In this document: positions 16,430 to 24,320 of the stretch, one piece after another
Layout: each line of letters opens with the position of its first letter
How positions within the stretch are numbered: the stretch's first letter is position 1
From: Chryseobacterium taklimakanense
Lineage (GTDB): Bacteria; Bacteroidota; Bacteroidia; Flavobacteriales; Weeksellaceae
Assembly (NCBI RefSeq): GCF_900187185.1
Contig: NZ_LT906465.1
Span: 992,001-1,056,000, forward strand
Direction: 5' to 3'
Length of the DNA: 64,000 nucleotides
Notes under the pieces: generated by a model
What the model was told of the DNA's origin: nothing
Databases searched by the model: none
What the model saw: the letters and a program-made list of their open reading frames with translations, nothing else
Program-made: the position numbers and the translations under genes

Positions 16430-17224
16430 ATGCAAAATTATCTTGACCTCCTGCAACATATTTTAGACAACGGAACCGACAAAACCGACCGTACAGGCAC
16501 AGGAACCCGAAGTGTTTTCGGCTACCAGCTGCGTTATGATTTGTCTAAAGGCTTTCCGCTGGTTACAACCAAAAAAGTTCACCTAAAATCCATCATTTAC
16601 GAACTTTTGTGGTTTCTGAAAGGCGATACCAATGTGAAATATCTTAATGATCACGAGGTCACCATCTGGGACGAATGGAAAGATGAAAACGGCGATCTGG
16701 GACCGGTTTACGGCGCGCAGTGGCGCAGCTGGAGAGGGGCAGACGGCAAGGTCATCGACCAGATTTCAGAAGTCATTGACCAAATCAAAAAAAATCCGGA
16801 TTCCCGCAGATTAATCGTTTCCGCATGGAATGTTGCGGAAATTCCAAATATGGCTTTGGCGCCGTGTCATGCGATGTTTCAGTTTTATGTAGCAGATGGG
16901 AAACTCTCGCTTCAATTGTATCAAAGAAGTGCTGATGTATTTCTTGGCGTGCCGTTCAATATTGCGAGTTATGCCCTTTTGCAGATGATGGTGGCGCAGG
17001 TTTGCGGTTTGGAACTGGGCGATTTCGTGCACACTTTTGGCGATGTGCATATTTACAATAACCATTTCGACCAGGTAAAAAAGCAACTTTCGCGTGAGCC
17101 AAGGCCTTTACCAACGATGAAGCTCAATCCGGAAATCAAGGATATTTTTGATTTTGATTTTGAAGATTTCACGCTGGAAAATTACGATCCCCACCCGGGG
17201 ATTAAAGCGCCTGTAGCTGTTTAA
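16430..17224 (+). CDS. thyA: Thymidylate synthase
   Basis: A 264-residue enzyme that methylates dUMP to dTMP with methylene-tetrahydrofolate. Length and alignment equal E. coli Thy[13 protein letters not shown] near residue 20, catalytic Cys146 in [12 protein letters not shown], and the [17 protein letters not shown] nucleotide-binding stretch. The ATG at 16430 is chosen over an upstream GTG because it gives the conserved [12 protein letters not shown] start. It lies 70 bases after the Gre-like gene. The usual partner folA does not occur in this window. Confidence 0.97.
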   Translation: MQNYLDLLQHILDNGTDKTDRTGTGTRSVFGYQLRYDLSKGFPLVTTKKVHLKSIIYELLWFLKGDTNVKYLNDHEVTIWDEWKDENGDLGPVYGAQWRSWRGADGKVIDQISEVIDQIKKNPDSRRLIVSAWNVAEIPNMALAPCHAMFQFYVADGKLSLQLYQRSADVFLGVPFNIASYALLQMMVAQVCGLELGDFVHTFGDVHIYNNHFDQVKKQLSREPRPLPTMKLNPEIKDIFDFDFEDFTLENYDPHPGIKAPVAV

Positions 17225-17341
17225 AATAATAATGTTGCCAAAGTTCTGAACTTCGGAAATGTTTTTTTTAGAATAATTAATTAAAAAAATTTCATTCCAA
17301 GTTTTATAACTTTTCCGGAAATCCAGAAACATATTTTAAAA

Positions 17342-17569
17342 ATGACCCATCTTAAAATAAACCTCGATGACCATGCGAACGCAGAAAAAATCGTGGAATT
17401 GCTCACATTGATTCACGGAATAAAATCGGTGGAAATCATCAATGAGAATGCTACAGAAAGTGAACTGAAAAAGGCATTGAAGAAAAGCCGCGAACAGCTT
17501 AAAAAAGACGATTATGAAAGCATTGTGAATGATGTTTTTGATATTTTCCTCAATTCAAAACCGAAATAA
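17342..17569 (+). CDS. Small uncharacterised protein
   Basis: A 75-residue protein I do not recognise with certainty. The first 45 residues have an alternating beta-alpha-beta look (LKINLDDHANAEKIVELLTL, then IKSVEIINE) and the rest is a Lys/Glu-rich helix. It resembles small DUF2683-like or antitoxin-like proteins of Bacteroidetes. It ends three bases before the M1 peptidase start, so the two are probably co-transcribed, although no functional link is evident. Confidence 0.6.
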   Translation: MTHLKINLDDHANAEKIVELLTLIHGIKSVEIINENATESELKKALKKSREQLKKDDYESIVNDVFDIFLNSKPK

Positions 17570-17572
17570 TTT

Positions 17573-20080
17573 ATGAAAAAACTACTGATACCTGTTCTTT
17601 TTTTAGGAGCATTTTTTAACCCCGATTTCACATTCGCTCAAACCGAAACTTCCGGCCGTGAGGGCGTGTACCGCGCCACCCATACCAAAATGACGGAACT
17701 GAAACACACCAAACTGAAGGTGAATTTCGATTATCAGAAAGAGCAGATGAACGGCGAAGAATGGCTGACCGCAAGCCCATACTTCTACTCGACCGATTCT
17801 TTGGTTTTAAATGCGAAAGCGATGTTAATCAACGAAGTGGCTCTCGATAAAAACGGTGCGAAAACGCCTTTGAAATACGATTACAAAAACGACATCCTGA
17901 AAATAAACCTCGATAAAACCTACAACCGCAACGAAAATTATACGGTATACATCAAATATGTGGCGCGGCCAAACGAGGTGAAAGCGCAGGGAAGCGCTGC
18001 GATAACGGATGCGAAGGGACTTTATTTCATCAATCCACAGGGAAAAGAAGCGGATAAACCCACCCAAATCTGGACGCAGGGCGAAACGGAGTCTTCGTCC
18101 GTTTGGTTTCCAACCATCGACAAACCAAACCAAAAAACCACCCAGGAAATTTATATGACCGTGCCGGACAAATATGTGACTCTGTCCAACGGTATTTTGA
18201 AGGAGCAGAAAAAAGAAGCCAACGGCCTGCGTACCGACCATTGGGTAATGGACAAAAAACACGCGCCCTACCTTTTCTTCATGGGCGTTGGCGATTACGC
18301 TATTGTAAAAGACAAATGGAAAAATATTCCCGTTGATTATTATGTGGAAAAAGAATACGAACCGGACGCCAAACAGATTTTTGGCAATACGCCCGAAATG
18401 ATCGAGTTTTTCTCTAAAAAACTGAATTACGATTACCCGTGGGCGAAATATGCACAAATCGTTGGCCGCGACTATGTTTCTGGAGCTATGGAAAATACCA
18501 CAGCGACGCTTCACGGCGAATCTGCACAGCAAAAACCTGGCGATTTGATCGATGAGAACCGTTGGGAAGATGTAATTGCGCACGAACTTTTCCACCATTG
18601 GTTTGGCGATTTGGTAACGGCAGAAAGCTGGAGCAATCTGACTGTGAATGAATCGTTTGCAGATTATTCCGAATATCTTTGGAACGAACATAAGTACGGG
18701 AAGGACGAGGCAGATTATAAACTGATGAAGTCGCTTTTAACCTACAAAATGGATCCTTCGAATTTCAATAAACATTTGGTACGCTTCGATTATGACAGCA
18801 GAGAAGATGCTTTTGATGGGGTAAGCTATAATAAAGGCGGCGCGATTCTGCATATGCTGAGAAATTATCTTGGCGATGAGGCGTTCTTTGGCGGGTTGAA
18901 CGATTATCTTAAAACCAATGAATACGGAACGGGCGAAGCGCAGCAACTGCGTTTGTCTCTGGAAAAAATCTCCGGAAAAGACCTCAACTGGTTCTTCAAT
19001 CAATGGTATTACGGCAGCGGAAATCCAAAACTCAGCTATACGTCCAGCTACGAACCGGTGAAAAAACAGGTGACATTAACCTTAAATCAAACCCAAACAC
19101 CGCTGTTCCAGTTCCCACTGACCGTGGATGTTTATGAAGGTGGAAAAGTTTCCAGGCAAAAAGTGTGGGCCAACGCAAAAGCGTCCAATTCATTCACTTT
19201 TCCGGCAAATTCAAATCCAACGTTTTTTAATATCAATGCTGATGGCGTTTTGCTTGCAGACATCAACGACAGCACAACGGCAGCCCAGTATCTTTTGCAG
19301 TATCAAAATTCTAAAGATTTCCTGAGCAGATATAAGGCAGTGGAATTTGCATCGAAGAACAATACCGATGATAATTCCCTGAAAATCCTTTCTGCAGCGT
19401 TAAAAGATCCGTCATTCAGAATCAGAATAAAAGCTTTGGAAGGCATCGATCTCTCAAAACCGAATGCTCAAAAAATGATGGCTGCTGAAGTAGAGAAAAT
19501 GGCGCAAAATGACCCAAAAACTTTAGTGCAGGGTGCGGCGATTGCAGCTTTGGCCAAAACAAAAGACCGGAAGTATCTGCCGATTTTCGAGAAAGGACTG
19601 AATGCCGTTTCTACTTCAGTAAAAGGAAATTCGTTGGGCGCAATTTCACAGATTGACCCGTCAAGAGTTCCGGCGTTGGCAGACAAAATTGATTTGGACG
19701 GCGCCAGCGATGAACTGATTGCGCAGCTTCTACCAACCATCGTAAAAAATAAAATTGAAAAGCAGATGCCGGCCGTTGCGACCACTGCAGCATTTTATCC
19801 GTTCCTGAAATTCCAGGATCCGCAACTGGGAACTGCAGCAGAGGAAGCTTATAACTGGATCATGAGCAGCGACAACCTGAAAGCAACAGAGAATTTAACC
19901 AAAATTCTGAATCAGGCAAAAGGTCAGGTGGCACAAAATCCGCAGGCGAAAATGATGATTGTGCAGATGTTGAGAGAAGGCCTCGCAAAGAAAACGCAGG
20001 TCCTGAAAGCCAATCCGCAAAGCAAAACTATAAACCAGCAAATTGATCTGATTAATAAAACGATCGAAGCTTATAAATAA
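17573..20080 (+). CDS. M1-family aminopeptidase, secreted
   Basis: An 835-residue zinc metallopeptidase with an N-terminal signal peptide (to about FTFAQ at residue 23). The substrate-anchoring GAMEN motif is at 304-308 and the zinc site HELFHH at 337-342 with the third ligand Glu in NESFADY (~360), all intact. The C-terminal ~250 residues are helical, HEAT-like repeats as in cold-active and Bacteroidetes M1 enzymes. It removes N-terminal residues from peptides in the periplasm or outside the cell. The upstream small gene ends three bases before it, and a bidirectional hairpin follows at 20101. Confidence 0.93.
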   Translation: MKKLLIPVLFLGAFFNPDFTFAQTETSGREGVYRATHTKMTELKHTKLKVNFDYQKEQMNGEEWLTASPYFYSTDSLVLNAKAMLINEVALDKNGAKTPLKYDYKNDILKINLDKTYNRNENYTVYIKYVARPNEVKAQGSAAITDAKGLYFINPQGKEADKPTQIWTQGETESSSVWFPTIDKPNQKTTQEIYMTVPDKYVTLSNGILKEQKKEANGLRTDHWVMDKKHAPYLFFMGVGDYAIVKDKWKNIPVDYYVEKEYEPDAKQIFGNTPEMIEFFSKKLNYDYPWAKYAQIVGRDYVSGAMENTTATLHGESAQQKPGDLIDENRWEDVIAHELFHHWFGDLVTAESWSNLTVNESFADYSEYLWNEHKYGKDEADYKLMKSLLTYKMDPSNFNKHLVRFDYDSREDAFDGVSYNKGGAILHMLRNYLGDEAFFGGLNDYLKTNEYGTGEAQQLRLSLEKISGKDLNWFFNQWYYGSGNPKLSYTSSYEPVKKQVTLTLNQTQTPLFQFPLTVDVYEGGKVSRQKVWANAKASNSFTFPANSNPTFFNINADGVLLADINDSTTAAQYLLQYQNSKDFLSRYKAVEFASKNNTDDNSLKILSAALKDPSFRIRIKALEGIDLSKPNAQKMMAAEVEKMAQNDPKTLVQGAAIAALAKTKDRKYLPIFEKGLNAVSTSVKGNSLGAISQIDPSRVPALADKIDLDGASDELIAQLLPTIVKNKIEKQMPAVATTAAFYPFLKFQDPQLGTAAEEAYNWIMSSDNLKATENLTKILNQAKGQVAQNPQAKMMIVQMLREGLAKKTQVLKANPQSKTINQQIDLINKTIEAYK

Positions 20081-20098
20081 CAGGTTTTCCAATAAACA

Positions 20099-20135
20099 AA
20101 AAACTTTGACATCCGTTGATGCCAAAGTTTTTTTT
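20099..20135. terminator. Bidirectional terminator
   Basis: AAACTTTGACATC (20101-20113) pairs with GATGCCAAAGTTT (20118-20130) with one wobble. A T-run follows on the plus strand (20128-20135) and an A-run precedes it, so it can end both the M1 peptidase and the convergent amylase. Confidence 0.75.
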
Positions 20136-20151
20136 ATAATATCATTTTTAT

Positions 20152-21507
20152 TTACTTCTCAAAAACCGCAAAACCAGAAACCGGAAGGCTGAAAGCTTTA
20201 TCCTGACCGAAATCTCTTTTGGCACCCGTGAAAAGGTCTTTGAATGTTCCTTCTAAATTATCATCATTTATCGTGAACTGAACCGGATTTTTCGACATAT
20301 TTAAAACGGTTAACACTTCATCTTTTCCGTTTTTGCGCACGTAGGCGAAAACTTTATCATCGGCAGAAGTTTTTAACCAATATGTTGTAACTGCAGGATC
20401 ACCGCCGCGCAAAGCCGGGTTTGATGATTTTAAATTCAACAGGGTTTTGTAAAAATTCTGCAGCTCTGGTTGCTGTGCGCCCCAAGGAATTGGGTCCTTT
20501 TCAAAAAACTCAAGACGTTTGGTCTTCAGAGGAAGCTCCTGCCCGTTGTAGATCAGTGGAACGCCATTCCAGGTGATTGAAAATACGGCTAAAGGCTTTG
20601 CGAACACGCCATATTTTTCATATTCGGTGCCGTTCCAGGTATTTTCGTCGTGATTGGAGGTAAACCAGGCTCTCATCGAACCGTCGCCAATGTCGGAATA
20701 TCTTTGAAGCAGCGTTCTTAAATCAGAAAGCGGAAGATTTTTTTCATTAAACTCGCGGGTTTTATGCATCCAGCTCCAAATGTAGCTGGCATCAAATACT
20801 TTTCCGTAATCAGGATTTTCAAGTTCATCAAATTCACCTAACCAAAACAGCGGCTTCACAGCATCGACCTGCGGACGGGCCTCCTGCCAGAAATCTACTT
20901 CAACCCAAGAAGCAAGATCACAACGGAAGCCGTCAATATTGGCTTCGCGAACCCAGAACTTCATCGCATCAATCATCGCTTTCCTCATCGCCGGATTTTT
21001 ATAATCCAGTTCGATGATGTCGTCCATCCCCGATGCAATCTGGAAATCGTTTGTTTTAGGATCTTTCAAATAAAAGTCCGGATTTGTTTTGGTCCACTTG
21101 TGATCCCAGCCCGTATGATTGGCAACCCAGTCGATGATGACCTTGAAACCCAGCCTGTGTGCTTCATTTACAACATGTTTGAAATCTTCCATCGTTCCGA
21201 ACTCCGGATTGATCGCGGTGTAATCTGCAGCAGCATACTGGCTGCCTAAAGTTCCTTTTTTACCTTTCTGTGCGATTGGCGTAATCGGCATAAACCACAG
21301 AGTTTTAACGCCCATTTCCTTTAGTCTTGGCAAATGTTTTTCAAAAGCGCGGAAAGTGCCTTCCGGTGTGTACTGCCTTACATTGACTTCATAAATGTTT
21401 GTGGTATGCTTCCATTCAGTTGGTAACTCCATAGTTTTAGTTGATTTTTGTGTGGTGCAGGAGAGAATTCCCAATCCCAATATTGCTAAAAGAATTATCT
21501 TTTTCAT
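20152..21507 (-). CDS. GH13 alpha-amylase family lipoprotein
   Basis: A 451-residue glycoside hydrolase of family 13. The N-terminus has a lipobox LGILSC (lipidated Cys17), so it is anchored to a membrane facing the periplasm or surface. The catalytic triad is visible: nucleophile Asp in GFRCDLASWV, acid/base Glu in LGEFDE and the transition-state Asp in TSNHDEN. The barrel start DWVANHTGWDH is also conserved. It should cleave alpha-1,4 glucan linkages in maltodextrins or starch. No SusCD-like genes are adjacent, so it is not part of a polysaccharide-utilisation locus in this window. Confidence 0.92.
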   Translation of the reverse strand: MKKIILLAILGLGILSCTTQKSTKTMELPTEWKHTTNIYEVNVRQYTPEGTFRAFEKHLPRLKEMGVKTLWFMPITPIAQKGKKGTLGSQYAAADYTAINPEFGTMEDFKHVVNEAHRLGFKVIIDWVANHTGWDHKWTKTNPDFYLKDPKTNDFQIASGMDDIIELDYKNPAMRKAMIDAMKFWVREANIDGFRCDLASWVEVDFWQEARPQVDAVKPLFWLGEFDELENPDYGKVFDASYIWSWMHKTREFNEKNLPLSDLRTLLQRYSDIGDGSMRAWFTSNHDENTWNGTEYEKYGVFAKPLAVFSITWNGVPLIYNGQELPLKTKRLEFFEKDPIPWGAQQPELQNFYKTLLNLKSSNPALRGGDPAVTTYWLKTSADDKVFAYVRKNGKDEVLTVLNMSKNPVQFTINDDNLEGTFKDLFTGAKRDFGQDKAFSLPVSGFAVFEK

Positions 21508-21648
21508 AATTAATATTTTAGAAACTTTTCAAAATAAAGCCTGCCTTTTTTGTATTAAATTTCGATTCGGTACCCCTTGCACGGGTTAAGATCTTCTTTA
21601 AAGGCCTGCACTTTATTTTCACAAATTTAATAAATTGAATTTTAAAAG

Positions 21649-21681
21649 TGAAAAATAAAAAAGCCCTGAAAATCAGGGCTT
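21649..21681 (-). terminator. Terminator of the pRiA4b-like gene
   Basis: AAGCCCTGA (21661-21669) pairs with TCAGGGCTT (21673-21681) around a 3-base loop, followed on the minus strand by a long T-rich tract. Confidence 0.8.
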
Positions 21682-21703
21682 CGCATATTGTGAAAACTGT
21701 TTT

Positions 21704-22288
21704 TTAACCTTCACCATCCTCTTCATAAGCATCATCGGCATAGTCAGTAGGCTCATCATCATCGAAAGTTTCGTCCTCATCTGAAAAATCTCCACTTTCG
21801 AAATCATCATCAAACCCAAAATTATCCTCATCCTCATCCATCAAAGGCATCACTGACCTTTTGTTTTTTGCGCTGCCACCTTTTCCCGGAGCTTTCAAAG
21901 GTACATTTCCGAACCGGTAAACGGTAATCGGATAATTAACGGACGGTTTTTCATCGATCACTTCAATAATTTCGCAGAAAAACTCCCATAAATCGAGTAA
22001 TCCGTACTGGAACTGTGCTTTGTCACCAACAGATTCGAAAGCTTCGTTGATGTAAACATCCGACATAATTTCCCCGTCTCCTTCATCACTCATATCTTCC
22101 AAAGGCACGCTTTTGATGATGGTACCGTCATCCTCCAGAAGGTTAAAAGCGGAAAGCTCATCACCCTGCAGGCTGAATGCACTTTTGATTCCGAGATGCA
22201 GGTTCCAGAGTGTCTGTTTCTCCTTAATCTCGATATCCCGGAAGATGTCTTCTTTCGTGTCTAAGATTACACGTATCTTATAAACCAT
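21704..22288 (-). CDS. pRiA4b ORF-3 / IS1096 TnpR-like protein
   Basis: A 194-residue protein. Residues 1-140 match the pRiA4b ORF-3-like domain (IRVILDTKEDIFRDIEIKE, then TLWNLHLGIKSAF), a beta-grasp-like fold once described in a transposon passenger but common as a chromosomal gene in Bacteroidetes. The final ~45 residues are an extremely acidic Asp/Glu tail (DEDEDNFGFDDDFESGD). No transposase or inverted repeats are nearby, so there is no sign of a mobile element. Function unknown; the acidic tail may mimic nucleic acid or bind basic proteins. Confidence 0.75.
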   Translation of the reverse strand: MVYKIRVILDTKEDIFRDIEIKEKQTLWNLHLGIKSAFSLQGDELSAFNLLEDDGTIIKSVPLEDMSDEGDGEIMSDVYINEAFESVGDKAQFQYGLLDLWEFFCEIIEVIDEKPSVNYPITVYRFGNVPLKAPGKGGSAKNKRSVMPLMDEDEDNFGFDDDFESGDFSDEDETFDDDEPTDYADDAYEEDGEG

Positions 22289-22425
22289 ACCTATTATTAC
22301 TGACTTTATTTTTTAATCAAAAATGTTCTACATTCGGGTACAAATATAAAACAATTGCAAAGTGACCAAAAAAATTTTAAAGTTTTTATTTAAAAAAGAT
22401 TTTGCTAAATTTTTCGCCCCTGAAA

Positions 22426-23439
22426 CTACCCTTTTTCGAGCATGAAACTGAAGTTGGTACCCTCCAGATACACGCTTTCTACGGAGATATTTTCGTTGTG
22501 AGCTTCCAGAATGTGCTTTACAATCGCGAGGCCCAGACCTGAACCGCCTTCTCTCCGGCTCCGGCTGCTTTCTACACGGAAGAACCTTTCGAAGATCCGT
22601 GGCAATGCTTCCGGTTTTATACCCATCCCGTTGTCTGAAACTTCGATAAGGACTTTATTTTTAAGAACAGTGGTTTTCACGATAATCTGCGCCTGCTGGC
22701 GATTAGCATAATGTATTGCGTTGGAGATTAAATTAATAAGGACCTGGGAAATTTTCTGCTTATCGGCATTTACGAAAACTTGCGGTGCAGACGTATTCAA
22801 ACTTAAAATGGCGTTACGGCTCTGCGCTTCGAGGTCAAGCATATCGAAGGTTTCTTTCACCAGAAGGTTGATGTCGAATTTTGAAATATTGAGTTTGATC
22901 TCACCGCTCTCAAAACGGTTAATCATATCCAGATCATTCACGATATTGATCAGTCGCTCTACGGAAATCCCGATTCTTTCAAGGTATTTGTCGCGGATGT
23001 TGAGGTTTTCAACGCCGCCATCGCGCAGGGTTTCGATATAACCCTGAATTGAAAAAAGCGGTGTTTTCAGCTCGTGGGATACGTTGCCAATATATTCTTT
23101 CCGGTAGGCCTCCATCTCCTTGATCATATCGATCTCGGAAACATTCTGGGTAAGTTTTTCGGAAAGTTCTTTAAAACCCACATTCTCGGAATCTTCAAAA
23201 AAATCCTTTGGCAGGTCCACCGCTATCTTTTTGATCTGGCGCCGGCCGTACGTCCTGAACAGGAACCCAACCCCGAAATAATTAATAAGGAAGATCAAAA
23301 GAATGCTGATAATGAAGAGCAGGTCTGCATTGACCTTATCTACGTCAAAAGTCTTTGAATAATCGAACGCAATTACGATCACCGTAATCGCTAAGGTCAT
23401 AAATAAGGCTGCGAAAAACGAAAGCCGGTTAAACTTCAT
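22426..23439 (-). CDS. phoR: Sensor histidine kinase, PhoR-like
   Basis: A 337-residue membrane kinase with two N-terminal transmembrane helices (about 8-28 and 38-62) and only a tiny loop between them, so sensing is likely intramembrane or through a partner. The HisKA box is EYIGNVSHELKTPLFSIQGY, followed by N, G1 (DNGMGIKPEALPRIFERF) and G2 (GGSGLGLAIVKHI) ATP-binding motifs. It follows its response regulator by nine bases. In Bacteroidetes this kinase type is annotated PhoR; phosphate sensing here is inferred from homology and neighbourhood. Confidence 0.85.
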   Translation of the reverse strand: MKFNRLSFFAALFMTLAITVIVIAFDYSKTFDVDKVNADLLFIISILLIFLINYFGVGFLFRTYGRRQIKKIAVDLPKDFFEDSENVGFKELSEKLTQNVSEIDMIKEMEAYRKEYIGNVSHELKTPLFSIQGYIETLRDGGVENLNIRDKYLERIGISVERLINIVNDLDMINRFESGEIKLNISKFDINLLVKETFDMLDLEAQSRNAILSLNTSAPQVFVNADKQKISQVLINLISNAIHYANRQQAQIIVKTTVLKNKVLIEVSDNGMGIKPEALPRIFERFFRVESSRSRREGGSGLGLAIVKHILEAHNENISVESVYLEGTNFSFMLEKG

Positions 23440-23448
23440 TCCGTAAAG

Positions 23449-24126
23449 TTACACAACTAATTTGTAACCGATGCCCTTAAGGGTCTGGATTGAGGAATCG
23501 CCTAATTTTTCCCTGAGCCTGCGGATATGCACATCGATGGTTCTCTCTCCCACGATCACATCATTTCCCCAAACTTTTTCCAGAATTTCTTCGCGTTTGA
23601 AAACTTTCTGTGTGTTCGACGCTAAAAGATATAACAGGTCAAATTCTTTTTTAGGAAGCAGAAAAACCTGTCCGTTTTTGGTTACTCTGAAATTATCTTT
23701 GTCTATAACCAGATCACCAATTTCAAGAATTTTGACACTGTCTTCCACCTGGTTTGTTAACTGAAGAAGGGCATTAATTTTAGAAATAAGAATTTTTGGT
23801 TTGATGACCTTCACCACGTAATCGTTGGCACCGGCCTGATAACCGGCTAACTGAGAGAACTCTTCGCCGCGCGCAGAAAGGAAAACGATAAGTGTTTTTT
23901 GCAGTTCCTTAACCTTACGTAAATCCTGGCAAGTCTCAATACCGTCCTTTTCCGGCATCATGACATCCAACAATATAAGATCGGGGAGGATCTCCTTGGC
24001 TTTTTCTATACCATCGTTACCGTTGTCTGCTGTAAAAACCTGGTAACCTTCTTTCTCCAGATTATAGGATAAAATCTCGAGAATGTCCTGTTCGTCATCA
24101 ATTAAAAGAATCTTTTTGGGGTTCAT
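23449..24126 (-). CDS. phoB: OmpR/PhoB-family response regulator
   Basis: A 225-residue regulator. The receiver domain has the acidic pocket D10/D11 and phospho-acceptor D54 in ILLDVMMPEKDG; the C-terminal winged helix (from about 128) ends with ERTIDVHIRRLREKLGDSS and the wing TLKGIGYKLV. It is first in a two-gene operon with the histidine kinase and divergent from a TonB-dependent receptor gene that it could regulate. The PhoB name is by similarity and context. Confidence 0.87.
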   Translation of the reverse strand: MNPKKILLIDDEQDILEILSYNLEKEGYQVFTADNGNDGIEKAKEILPDLILLDVMMPEKDGIETCQDLRKVKELQKTLIVFLSARGEEFSQLAGYQAGANDYVVKVIKPKILISKINALLQLTNQVEDSVKILEIGDLVIDKDNFRVTKNGQVFLLPKKEFDLLYLLASNTQKVFKREEILEKVWGNDVIVGERTIDVHIRRLREKLGDSSIQTLKGIGYKLVV

Positions 24127-24201
24127 TTTTACCTTTTTAAACCTTCAAAATTACTCAATTATACTTATGTACTGCGTTGCGGAATTTTTTGTTTACACAA
24201 A

Positions 24202-24228
24202 ATTAACATAGTATGGTTTTCTGTTAAT
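24202..24228. promoter_or_regulatory. Inverted repeat between phoB-like gene and TonB receptor
   Basis: ATTAACA (24202-24208) and TGTTAAT (24222-24228) are perfect inverted arms separated by 13 bases, in the divergent intergenic region. This could be a regulator-binding site for either gene; no canonical E. coli Pho box is seen. Confidence 0.4.
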
Positions 24229-24320
24229 CTTTTTTTAAAGAATATTTAAAGATTACTAAACCCCAACTCCAGAAAATGATGAGTTCCTTTGCAGCGATAT
24301 ATTTAGTAATTAAGATTAAG

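Noticed and set aside
17225-17290. Terminator hairpin after thyA (CCAAAGTTC / GAACTTCGG)
   Set aside because: The arms leave only a one-base loop, which is not a feasible stable hairpin as drawn.
17825-18691. 288-codon minus-strand open frame opposite the M1 peptidase
   Set aside because: Antisense to a conserved enzyme; Phe/Arg/Val-rich shadow composition with no motif.
21704-22288. Mobile element around the IS1096 TnpR-like gene
   Set aside because: No transposase, terminal repeats or target duplication; the family is common as an ordinary chromosomal gene in Bacteroidetes.
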